From Prunella strophiata (lineage: Eukaryota > Chordata > Aves > Passeriformes > Prunellidae): a DNA stretch of 64,000 nucleotides. The DNA is taken from NCBI GenBank assembly GCA_036583965.1, contig JAZBQD010000001.1:26198597-26262596 (forward strand), written 5' to 3'. Position 1 is the first letter of the stretch, and each line of letters begins with the position of its first letter. A program made the translations under genes and the position numbers. Below are positions 13,342-24,401 of this stretch, piece by piece. The notes beneath the pieces were generated by a model. It was given only the letters and a program-made list of their open reading frames with translations, was not told the origin of the DNA and ran no database searches.

Positions 13342-13690
13342 GGAATTCTTGCTCAAAAGAGACCATTCCAAGAGCATACATGGAACTATTAGCTGACACC
13401 ACAACAGGAAAATCCCACTCTCCATAGACTAACTACATCCAGCTCTGTAGTCTTGCACTTGCCTCATAAACCAGTTGTACAATATATGTAAGCCAGACTC
13501 CTCTAATTGTAAGTAATGTGCAGGTGTGTACTGGGCTGTGTGTCTTTCCCAACCTTCCTCCTGGCCTCCCAGTTGCTTTGTATATTTTGGTTGGACTCAC
13601 GAATCTGTGTCTTGCATCCATATGCACTGGCACTTGGGATCTCTAGGCATTGTGGAAATATTTTTTTTTAACTAATAAAAAGCGTTTGAA
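13342..13690 (+). other. SNCG: SNCG 3' UTR
   Basis: The sequence between the SNCG stop and the poly(A) site. The end is inferred from the AATAAA at 13674 and the T/GT-rich tract that starts near 13,694. Confidence 0.75.
13674..13679 (+). terminator. SNCG: SNCG polyadenylation signal AATAAA
   Basis: A canonical AATAAA 333 nt after the stop codon, followed within 20 nt by a T-rich and GT-rich downstream element (ttttttgtcttgtcag). Cleavage is probable near 13,690. Confidence 0.85.
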
Positions 13691-13694
13691 CAAG

Positions 13695-16600
13695 TTTTTT
13701 GTCTTGTCAGTTTTGTTTGCACATTTTAAATGTGGATTCTTCCAGACTGATGCATTCTTCCTGTAAAAGTGCAGTATTAGAATACTTAAAACTGTAAGGG
13801 CCTTAAACCATGTTGTAAGAGATGAAGAATCATGAAAAATTGTATTTCTGAAAACAGTACTATAGGTAGGCTGGCTTTCTGTCTCTCAGGGCTGAAGAAC
13901 AAATATTTCACTTTTTAAATACTTGCCATGTTTAAGAGAGAATGTAGAGGTGATATTGGACAAAAGGAGGCTTTTTAAAGGAATGTGAAAGTGCTGTTGA
14001 GCTCAGTTTATTCTGTTTGCACCAGAAAGCTGTCCTGACATCAGATTGTAACAAGCTGCCAGAAGGGTAATTAAAGAAATGTGATGGGCACCAGCTGACC
14101 TGATCAGAACTGCACTGCTGCTGGCAGGGACAGGCAGGGTTGCAGTGAAATGTGTGAGTGTGAGGGCAGGTGCCAAAGGAGAATCTCCTGGTGCACCACA
14201 AACACAGAGCTGGTATCAGTTACAGCACTTGGTCAGGCTGCAGAGCAGCTGCTGAGTGAGGGCAGCAGAGACCCTCCACATTCACCAGGGTAGAGAGCAG
14301 GAAAATGTTGCTGTAAATAATGGGCTACGTTTAAAGCACATCAGTAGGTATGGATATAAAAATGGGTTCTTTTATTTATCTGCAGGAAGAGCACCCATGA
14401 ATCCAGGAGAAGCCAGTGTAAACTGTTGAGATTTAAACTGCTTCAAAATCAGACCAATAATCTTCATTAAGCTACTAAATGATGATGACTATGGAAGGTA
14501 TTACAGAAGAGACTTGCTGTGGCATGGAAGCATCTAGCAAGTGTGCTGGCAGCCTCTCAGGCATAACAATATGTGTAAAGCATTGCCTTGCAGAGACCAC
14601 AGGATTTCCATCCCAGTGAGTCTTTGATCTCAACACAGAAAGGGAACAAAAGAGCCCTAGCAGAGGTAACAAGGACCTTCAAAGGAAGATGTATCTGATA
14701 TGTGCATACTCTTTTCTGATGTCCTGCAAGTATCTGCCAATTAAACAGAATAACTAAAATTGAGGCCAAGGTAAGAAGACGTAAAGAGATACTCATGCCC
14801 AGCAGCAGGAGACTGGAATCTATTCTTGGTGCTCGCTAGAGAGGGACAAAAAAACCTTTTGCTCAAAAGCTTTGCTTTATGGGGATACAAACAAAAGTGT
14901 TTTTCAAAGAAAGTGTTTTACAAAAAAATACGAGGTGAATGCCTTCACTATGTAGGGCATGTGTGGGAGGCAGGAGCAGGCTGTTACTCAAAGGAGCAGT
15001 AAGCTGCTCCCCAAATGCCCATCTCTTAAGCAGGCTTTACCCCTGGTTCCAAGGGCTGAAACCAGGAGAGAATGGTAATTTCTGAGCTAAGAATGCAATG
15101 CCACATCTCTGCCACACTGAGTTATGTGGCTGCTTGGGAGGGCAGCATGCAGCTCTCTGTGTTTCCTTCCCTGTGGGAGGGAAAGTCTTTTACCAGTATT
15201 TACACACCTGTATCTGGAATTGTGGGACTGAAAACGCTGCTTGACTACTGCCCAACATCTGGGCACCAAAAGTGTCCAAATGTTTCCTAAAGATCTGCCT
15301 CTGCACTTGCCTGCCTCCCATGTGGGAGAGCACTGCTCTGGGCCCAAGTAGGTGCAGTCCCTGCACAGGTCTGGTCTAGTCCCATGGCAGTCAGAGCCCA
15401 GAGAGTGTTCATGCATCTTGCACAGGCAGTCCCAAGGCTTGGAGACAGACACCAGGACCTGCAGTTTCCTCCCACCTGAGTGCCCTGTGTCAGTGAGTGG
15501 GAAACAGGGTAGTGCTGTGCCCATGCAATGGCTCAGTGAGCCTCTATTTCCTCCCTGTCCCTTCCTCAGACTGGCTGTCACCCAACTGTGGGGAGCAGAA
15601 GCCAGAGGTCTGAGCCACATTTGTCAGAGGTAAGAAAGGTGAGGACTTGTTTCTTTTGAAGTAGAAGGGTCTTTGATTAAAGAGACAAAATATTGTTTAT
15701 TAATTATTGAACTAAACTTTATCATACATCTGTTAAGTTCATTGAAAGGAAGTCTGTGCTTTCAGTGAGTATTCAGACAAGTATAATGAAAGGTGATGGA
15801 AGAAAAGTGAAAAGTGGAATGATGGAGGAGATGTGTCAGAAACATCCCACAGGAGAAGGTACTTTCACTATGGAAGTGCTGGCACCCCCTGCCCCAGGTA
15901 AGTGCTGAGGGAAGCAAACACTAGCAAAATCATTTTTTGCTGACACGCCATGGTCTGGGTGATCAAGAATTTCTTTTACTCATCTCACCCTGTGAATTAT
16001 TGAAGTGGACTTTGTACATGTGATAGCATTGTCACACAAGCTGTTAACTTAATCCCACTGTGATGAGACAGCACCCAGTGCCAGGCACAGTGTGGCCACT
16101 GTCTGTCCCCAGTGACAACTCTGGGCACTTGCACTCTGACCTCTGAGGGGATCCAATGAGCCAGGAACAGCTGCTGCCAAGTGTTGCATCAACCTTGCCA
16201 TATAAGTGACCAACAAAGTGCTGAAAACCATTTTTTTCCCCTTGTAACAGCAAAACTTCCTTTCCATGTAAAACTGCAGTTAAGCTTTATTGAGTGATTT
16301 GTTCTGACAGAGCTCACAGCCTTTGTGAGCTCCCCCCAGTTATGTCCTAGCCAAGGGCTGAAGGACATGCAGGGCCTGATTTTTCAAAGATGTTTGTCTG
16401 GGATGAAGGAGAGGAAGCAGTGGCTCTCTACAGAATATCCCAAACAGCATTCCACTAATTTAAATGCAAATCAGGTAATAATACACTTAAAATCCCACTT
16501 CATTTGAAAGTCCTATTTTTGTGTCTGCATAATGCATGTCCTAAAACTGAATTCACGGAGTACCCAATTAAAAACTGAAGGGCTGTTTTTATAATAGTGC

Positions 16601-19600
16601 TCTCTATAAAATCACATTCTCACCTCTCTGACACATTGAAACTTGGTTTAGCTGTTTCATAAAGGCATCAAACCCCTACCAAATCACAAGAGGATACTCC
16701 ATACTGTTAATAGCATAGCAGAAAAAACTCAAATTAAACCTGCATCTTTTGAATATCAGACAAACCCCTGCCCACACAAGTTTGAAGCAGCACAGAGTTT
16801 CACTGTCAAGCAGCACAGAGTTGCACTGCTTTTTTGCATGGATCCCAGCATGCAAGGCAGCTCTGCTTCAGCACAGATGTGTGCCAGAAGGGCAGAACCT
16901 CAGCACTCCTTCCTCCCAGTGTGCCTAGAAAATATACATAGCTCTCCTGTAGACTTTGCATCCCAGCTCACATCCTCAGCTTTCCCAGCCAGTCACTCCT
17001 GGGATAGGACCAGTTATTTATTTCCCCAGTCCCATGCCAGATTTTAAGATAGGAGTCAAGCCTTTCTCATCTTCCTAGCCTTTCTAAATTAAAGATGAGA
17101 CAATTTTTTGCTGTCTTTTCTAGTCCTGAATCTGCAGGATATTGTGAGACTCCACAGCAGTCCCAGTATTTAGGGATGGTTTCAGGTGCTCCAGAAGACA
17201 GTAGAAACATGACACTTCACCTGGATGTTACCTCAAGATTGAAAAAGTAGAAGGTAAATAACTCCATTTGCACTGGCCTTATGTTGATCTCATGCTTTAA
17301 AGCAGAGCTGACTTGATGATTCCTGGAGGATGTTACCACCTGTGTAAAGGAAGAATCAGTTAAACCTACTTTTTTTCCCAGAAGTGTATATCAATATTTG
17401 AACCAAACAGCTAATTTAGCTTAATTAGAACAACTTTAGTTTGATCTCCTAAATTACTAACATATGACTTACAATAGTTATCTATGGGCAAATAATTTCA
17501 TTTCTTAAAACAGTTCTGTTTCATGGCATAAACATCACATCCCTTCCACACTAATATCAGTCTTCATCTAGCTGAAGCCATGAATGCTGAACACTGCACA
17601 CTTTATAAACTTCTGGAGTGATCTGTGTAGAACTTTTTAGCCCTGACACATCATTGCATTTGCCTTGTTAATGGACACCACAGCTATCTATAAATTCCAG
17701 CCCTGGTAAAATTAAAATTTAAGAAAGCCCAAATAAATTTCAATACTTTTTAATTACCTCACTTGCCCATTTTCATGTGTAAAACATAAGCTATAGCTCT
17801 GATTAATTACTTCTGACCTTCATCAGGTAATAGAGCAGAAGGATTCATGTCACTGATATATGAGAGGATGCTCAAAGCTGCCACAGAAGATGTGTGAAAG
17901 GAAAGGAAACCAGAACAATTTCTAATTTCCTTATGGTGCTTTAGATTTAACTCACAGCTGTTTGGGCTGTGTATTTGGAGTTGCCAACTATTTCCAGGGC
18001 CATGGGTTGTGAAGCACTCCTAGCACCTAAAGAATCAGTTTTGAGTTCCTTTTCCCTGAATAACTGCTCATCACAGGCAACAGACTGTGAAGGTGCAGAG
18101 TGTGGAGAAAAAGCCCAAGGACTCAGACACAGAGAAGGGAGTCAGACATGTTACATGTCAGAGGTGAGCAGACTGTGCTGCTGGGTGCTGACACTTTTGG
18201 ACTTCTGGTGCTGGCCAGTGTCAGTGATGCACCCTGGCATCACCAGGTGGAGTAACTTTTGGAATAGCCTGAAATTCCAGGGGCACCTTGGCATGTGGCT
18301 CTGCCCACACTGTGATACCAACCCCAGCTGGCATTAACCAGGACTTCTACCTGCAGTCTCAGCAGATACTGGGAGCTGAATGGAGCAAAAGTCCAAACTA
18401 ACTTTCCACCCTTTCAAATCCTCATTTTTAAGCACTCTAATTAATATATAACATCAGTTCAAAAGGCTTACTCTTGTCTTTTAAATGTAATGTTAACTCA
18501 CTGAGTGGATAAATATTATTAATATATTCCATTAATTTTCTGTTGTGGTTTTGTAACTCAGCCAGCCACCTGATGCACAGATTATTGGTACCAGCATATG
18601 GAATGAATACTATGCAAATGTCCCTCTTCTCTCTGCTCTGGGCTGCATTATAATGATCATGCCATGCCAATTTGGGCAAGAGTAATTTGCTCACTTTTCT
18701 TTTTTTTCAGTTTGGAATCAGGATAATTATATTAATGCTAAAGATAAGATTACATTAGATAAGGAGTCATGCTGCCATGCTGTCAGCAGTGTGGGTTTTA
18801 CTCATTCATGCTACCTAGTGCTTTGAGCAGGAGGTAAAGCAAGCAGTGGCACAGATCAGACACCCATATTGAGTCCAAAATGCTGAACAGAGATTTCTAC
18901 TTGGAAGAATAATAGTTGGAGCTGGGGAAATCTAGGTAGGTATTAGAACAGAATTAGAGAGCAATATTTACTGAACTGATTAGCAGTCTATAAAATTAGG
19001 AGTCTATAAAATATTGTTCTAATGTGATGCATGTTTAATGCTTGATGCAAGCGTGCTTCAGTTTTAAATACTTTCCTAAACTCCTGGTGTCCCTTTCAGG
19101 CAGACTATCCCAGCCAGCACCTGCAGGGCCCTTGCACTGAACACCCAGCAGTGGAAACAAGCTGGGAGGGCATCTGGAAAGTATTTGATGCTGAAGCCTG
19201 GGCACATCTTCTCTTGAGCTGTGACAAGCTGCCTGGTGGATTCCAGAGAGCTTCTTCCTTCCTTTCACTAACACTCCACACAAAAGTTAATCTACCTGAC
19301 TAATGGGCTGAGAGCAGCTGAAATCCACCTGTTTGGTGTGGTTTTGCTGTGGCTTTGCTGTGACTGTGTTCTCAGGTTTGGGCAAGAAAAATAAGTAGGT
19401 CTCTGTTAGCGATGTGGTTCAAAAAAATGCCAGAGTCCCACAATACTGGGTGTCTTTTTATCTGAGTTTTTGCAAATTCAAGTAAGAAAATCATTCCAGG
19501 AAAGAAATCAGCAAGGAATTGAAAAAGGTACTTGCTGTGAATATATAATTAAAAGTCTAATTGACCCATTGAGGGGGAAAGAGGATTGCTGTTTGAAATA

Positions 19601-20770
19601 ACAAAGGAGTGGTGCAAAAGTTGTCAAGAGCTCTCTGAAATGACAGGCGGAGTAGGAGTGGCAGAGGAAAACTCGAACCTTGTTTTCTGTGACTCTTCCT
19701 CACTTGGGTACTAATGAAGTCCTAAACTTATGAGAACTGTCAGTGCCCACCCTAGTTCATCTGTGGCATCTGTGGCTGCTTACCAACACAAATCATTTCT
19801 CAGGAAGAAAAATATGGGTATGAGTGTGGCCATCCAAACAGAGACACTTTGTACCCCAGAAAATGGCAATGAGGAACCCAAACCCCACAAAACTGGGAGC
19901 CATTTGGCTCCTGACTCTGCCAATAGTTTACTTGTACAAAGTACCTTTGTACTGGGGATTGATGGCAGGAAATATAAACTCCAAAGGCTAGTGGAAACCT
20001 GGGAAATGCCAGAGGTTAAAGCCAGAAACTTTTATTAATGTGGTAATGCTAGGAAAGGAAGTGAGTTTAAACATAATTTCTGAATGAAAAGAATTTCACC
20101 ACAAAGCCACAGTAGGAAAATGTGGGTTTGCTAATTTGGCTGCTTTTTTTTTTCCCCCTTCCCCTGAGAGCTGCTAGTGTTGGCACTGGTTACCTGCCTT
20201 ACCCAGGCAAGGCCTTCTGTCATGATGGGATTTGCAATCCACCTTGAGCAGGCAACTGGAAAGATGACCAGATTAGCAGTTTCTTATAAAAATACACATA
20301 AATCACAGCTCTCACCATCTAACATTATCCCACCTGACAAGAAAAGTGGGTTGTGATTAAAACTTCTAAGAGCAGAAACAAGTTTGGGCTGGTTTCTGCT
20401 CTCATGAGGGTCTGCTCAGGGACTGAAGGCAGGAGAAGGAAGTCAGCCCGGCAGGGATGTGAGTTGGCCATGCCACACACTGCACTTCAGTAGTTTTCCA
20501 GCACTCTGTAGAGCTCAGTTCAGTGGCTTTCCTCTGCCTGTCAAGGTGGAACAGGTTTTTTTGCAGTTTTGGTTACAAAAAAAAACCAAACGGCACAAAT
20601 TAATAAAGAAAGACAGCGCAATGGAGCAAAAATCTCAATCTGGGCACACCCTCTCATCAGGGAGGGTAAATAAACAGCTTTTCTCTATTTTCAGCTCTCA
20701 TTCTTCACATTTGAACTCCACCCATTGTACCAGTCACCCCCAAAAGAATCAGCAGGTCTCCTGGCAGATG
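13695..20770. other. SNCG-ADIRF intergenic region
   Basis: About 7.1 kb without a supported gene. The open frames are short and unrelated to known families. Two small items stand out. One is a tandem copy of a roughly 20-bp phrase (agcagcacagagttNcactg) at about 16786-16829. The other is an exon-like segment at 15570-15629 with good splice sites, described in the findings. Promoter-proximal sequence for ADIRF occupies the right end. Confidence 0.75.
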
Positions 20771-20777
20771 TATAAAA
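20771..20777 (+). promoter_or_regulatory. ADIRF: ADIRF TATA box
   Basis: TATAAAA lies 102 bp upstream of the ADIRF start codon. Transcription should begin near 20,800, giving a 5' UTR of about 70 nt with no upstream ATG. A 7-bp inverted repeat (ACACTAT / ATAGTGT, 20793-20809) straddles the expected start. The second ADIRF-type gene has a TATA box at nearly the same distance. Confidence 0.75.
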
Positions 20778-20872
20778 CCAGAACAAGTCAGGACACTATC
20801 ACATAGTGTGCTATACATCACCAGGTGCTCAATTTTATCAAAGGAGAGGACTAACAGGTGTCAGAAGCCACA

Positions 20873-20933
20873 ATGTCGGGTAAAAGCTTCCAAGGACTGA
20901 AGGAACAAGCTGAAGGTGCAGCAAAAGATGCTG
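20873..20933 (+). CDS. ADIRF: ADIRF exon 1
   Basis: 61 coding nt from ATG to the donor GATGCTG|GTAAGA. It encodes MSGKSFQGLKEQAEGAAKDA plus the first base of an Ala codon. Confidence 0.95.
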
Positions 20934-23518
20934 GTAAGATTAAATATTGTTGTATTTTTGGAGGGGGGCTTAGTTGCTAAATACCACAAACCATAGCTGC
21001 ATTGGTGCTAGCAGGACACAGCTTCCTCTTTTTTCTTCACTTTGCAACTTTTGGCCATCACCTGGAGAAAACCACAGGCCAGCCATGGCTCTCAAAGCTG
21101 CCTCAACTCACTCACTCACTTCTCCCTCTGTGGCTCCTGGGCATTGTCCAACTCTTATCCATCTCCAAAATGTTAAACTTAATATTTTTAGAGCAGTGAA
21201 GCATTTTTTTTTGTGATAACAGCCTTCTATATTTAGCACTTACATTGCTCAGGGTAGTCTTTTTTCATGCTCTGCAGTGGTTTTTAATCAGCTCTCCTTT
21301 TATTATGTTGGAATTAAGCTTTGATTAACATTTGCCATTTGGCCTATCAGTGCCTTCTGGTAATGTAACTACATTGATTGCAATGGATAGTTTGTAATGC
21401 ATAGGACATGTTGTGTTCTTCAGCAGTGATGACCAGACTGCAGGGTTTAAAAAAGCCAGTATGCACATTTCTAAGGCCAAGCACTGTTGTCATTAGCACT
21501 GGGTATTGGAAACCAACTTTTCAATGCAAAGCATAAAAGCTTTTCCTTCAAATGAAAAATTGCAAAATGTGTACAGCTTATAGTAGCTTTTATAGTATAT
21601 TCCCTACCGTGTTTGCCTGCTGCTCTTTCCTGGCAGCATATAATTCGATCAGATGTGGTTCTGGATTCTGATCCTGCAAACACTTCCTTGTATAGCTGAA
21701 ATATATGAATAACATCATTGATTATATTGAAGTTACAGAAACTTTCCATACATCTGGGGACAAATGTGCAGTAGCCCCACAAACATTACAGAACCCCTTT
21801 CTGGAAAACAAAATAGTCTTTGCTGCATCCTGAATATATTCCTGCCACTGAGGGGGCACTTCACTGTTTCATAAACTACCAGCTATCTTACAATTGCAAG
21901 GCTTTTTTAATGTTTTGTATTCTGGAGTTGATCTGTTATGTTTTTAGTTTCTGCTCCTCTTCTATTCATATCTTGTTTGTAAAAATCTCCTTTCTCCTGT
22001 CCAGCTCTGTTTAATGCACTTGCTTCCGTTTTAGAACAGGCTCTACTCCTAAACAGCCCATAGGGAAAATGGACATTAGATGGCCAACCTACCCCAAGCA
22101 TAATAAGGCAGAAAAATCAATAAAAGCAAGTGTAGTGTTAAATAAGCAGCTTGCAGCTAAATGTCATCATTCCAACTCACTGCTAATCTTTTCTTATCTC
22201 CTGCTTATCTGCCATTGATTTGCTCAGCTGACCGAAGGTGCCAGGTGAGTGCTAATCTCGAAGCAAACTGCTGTGGCAGCACGCAGTGCCCAGGGTGCCC
22301 TGTGAAGGGCACAGCCTCAGCCTGCTCTGTACCAGCCCAGGCACTTGCCAGGGGCACAGCCTGCTGCAGGCCTGCAGAAAGCTGACTCACGTACAGAATT
22401 CGGGTAGCCAGAAACACGAAACAGCTGGAAAGGATTTTGATTTTGTTTTCCCTTAATTACAGCAAACACACTGGGACAGGCCACTCAGGATGCAGTCAAC
22501 CAAATAACAGATGCAAGCCAGAAAGGTAGGAGCAATGACGTTCAAATCAAGATGGAGCAGCTCAACACAAGCCAGAAGCGGCCCGTGCTCATTCTCCTCT
22601 GTCCCACAGGTGTTCTCAGCCTGAAAGTCCTTGGTTTCAGTGACCACTTTGTATAACCTTGAACATTTTATAACAACTTTAATGATTTTATAACAACCTG
22701 TATAAATCTCACAAAAGGATTTCAGGATCTGTTGCTTTGTAGCTCATGTACAGGCAGACTGTAGCTGACACTCCCTGGCCACTGAGTCTCATGCCCAGCA
22801 TTCAGACATTGGCTTCCTTTTTAGAAAACTTACTGGAGACAGCTCTTCTTTCTAGAGGATTAAGTAACTCTGTGTTACATCTTGCTCCTCCCACCCCAGC
22901 CCTGAGGGCAGGGGTCTGAACTAGGTCCAGCCCTACACTGGATCCCAGCACCTGCTGGGGCAGCAGCTGGGTCTAACATTACTGATCCTGCAGGTGAAAA
23001 GGTGCTGTCAAGCAAATAGTTGGCATCTTGCAGCTGGGCATTGGGAACAAGTGAAACTAAAAACTAGGCTGGGTTTTTTTTTTTTTTTTTTTTTTTAATA
23101 ATTTAATAAGATTCTAAGTGTGAGAGGTGAATTGCAATTTTGAGGTCTAAAATATTTCATGAAAGCCAAAATGCACTGGCAGTATCCCCTTAGAGCTGAC
23201 ACCTTCCACAGCTCCATGGATGTGAGAAGAAGGGCAGGCTTGGGCACCTGTTGATGTTAGATGAGGAGGCAACAAAATGTCCAGATCTTTTTTGGAGAGA
23301 TATCACTCCTTTTTTGTAGTCTAATCACTTTCACTACCTCTCTTCTATCATAAGTATTAAACCATGCTGCATTTTTCCAACTTTCTGCTTATCTTTTTCC
23401 CTCTCTTGCAGCTTTTGACAAGGCTTCCAAGACAGCACAAGATGGAGTAGAAAAAGTGGCCGGACAGGCTGCAGAAGCAATGTCTGGCTTTGGGAAAAAA
23501 TGTGGATTTAAAAAATGA
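20873..23518 (+). CDS. ADIRF: adipogenesis regulatory factor (complete, 3 exons)
   Basis: ADIRF (also APM2, C10orf116) is a very small protein linked in mammals to adipocyte differentiation. Its biochemical action is poorly known. Exons 20873-20933, 22463-22525 and 23412-23518 join in phase 1 at both introns and encode 76 residues, the same length as human ADIRF. The start ATG has A at -3 and follows a TATA promoter. The protein opens MSGKSFQGLKEQAEG and closes SGFGKKCGFKK, where human has SGIGKKFGLLK. Residues 6-71 divide into six consecutive 11-mers, such as TQDAVNQITDA (28-38) and AQDGVEKVAGQ (50-60). Each is an amphipathic-helix unit with Asp/Glu/Lys at position 3, Ala/Gly at 4 and a hydrophobic residue at 5. 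There is no signal peptide and no membrane segment. The position between SNCG and GLUD1 matches human synteny. A paralogue lies 11 kb downstream. Confidence 0.96.
20934..22462 (+). other. ADIRF: ADIRF intron 1
   Basis: A 1.5-kb GT-AG intron ending ccttaattacag. I see no repeat or RNA gene in it, and the short open frames inside look random. Confidence 0.88.
22463..22525 (+). CDS. ADIRF: ADIRF exon 2
   Basis: 63 nt with phase 1 on both sides. It encodes ANTLGQATQDAVNQITDASQK, and the donor is GAAAG|GTAGGA. The second ADIRF-type gene has an exon 2 of identical size and phase that also ends in GQK/SQK. Confidence 0.95.
22526..23411 (+). other. ADIRF: ADIRF intron 2
   Basis: An 886-bp GT-AG intron. 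It contains a pure T run of 23 at 23074-23096, possibly a retroposed poly(A) tail on the minus strand or simple slippage. Nothing else is recognised. Confidence 0.88.
23412..23518 (+). CDS. ADIRF: ADIRF exon 3
   Basis: The last coding exon follows acceptor tctcttgcag and enters in phase 1. It encodes AFDKASKTAQDGVEKVAG, then QAAEAMSGFGKKCGFKK, then TGA. The human counterpart begins AMD and ends with the same Gly-Lys-Lys motif. Confidence 0.95.
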
Positions 23519-23949
23519 TGCTAATCCAAGTCAACAGTACTGCTTGTATAAATCTCTCTTGCTATTACCTACTTCTTTGTGTAGAAAAATGAAAGCTGTT
23601 TTATATCTGGATAATTTCATTCTCTTCAAATACAAGTTTGTTAGGCAGAAGGTTCTTCTTATCCTTTACACAGAAAAAAATACATCTTTTAGCATGTCTG
23701 CTCACAATTGTCAACGTGGCTGAAAAGGTTTCAGCAATGCTGTTGCCCTGCTCTTACAACAGCTCAGGTGATTATTGCCACATTTGCTGAGTGTATTTAC
23801 AAAGCCAGTGAAACTGTTCATAATTAGGACACCAGAACAGTCATGTGATGAAACTGAGTCTTCTTCCAATAATCAAAAATTAAGCTGGGGTTATATTTCT
23901 TGTCAGTTGTTTGTTTGTTCCCCATCCTCTGCATTTTTAGATTAAGATA

Positions 23950-23955
23950 AATAAA
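23950..23955 (+). terminator. ADIRF: ADIRF polyadenylation signal AATAAA
   Basis: AATAAA lies 431 nt after the stop codon, with T/G-rich sequence downstream (tgttatttaatctcgttattttg). The 3' UTR is inferred to be 23519 to about 23,975. Confidence 0.8.
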
Positions 23956-23975
23956 GGTACTGTAAGATTTCCCCT

Positions 23976-24401
23976 ACTCAGATCATCTTGTTATTTAATC
24001 TCGTTATTTTGCTGGGGTTTTCAGTGTAGGATCGCACAGTGTCTTGCTAATCCCTTTTGCTCTGATTCAGAGCCCTGTGAGGTCACTGTAAGGGAGGGGA
24101 GTACTGAACCCTTCTGCAGTCTGGCAGAAACCAACAGCCCCGCACTGCAGAGGAGCCCTGTGGTGTCTGGGAGTGAACAGAAGGTGGTGTCCACCCCCTT
24201 CCCCGTTCTCCTACACATCTGGTGCCCATCTAAACGTCTTGTTTCCATCATCCACAACACATCTCCTGTTAAATCTCCTGGGGACAAACCCCGTGTCATT
24301 ACCCCACTGCTCGCTTGGGGCACTGCTGTTGAGGCCGAGCGGCAGCACTGAGGTGCGAGAGGTCCCTGAGGGTGCTCTGCTCTCGCTCCAGCCACGCCTG
24401 A
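23976..24401. other. unique spacer before the minisatellite
   Basis: A moderately GC-rich spacer with a few CpGs near 24330-24400. An open frame runs from here into the repeat, but only because the repeat lacks stops. I see no gene. Confidence 0.7.

Noticed and set aside
15087..15620. Minus-strand 177-codon frame as a gene
   Set aside because: No homology I recognise, no fitting upstream promoter, and it overlaps equally open frames on the other strand. A chance frame is more likely.
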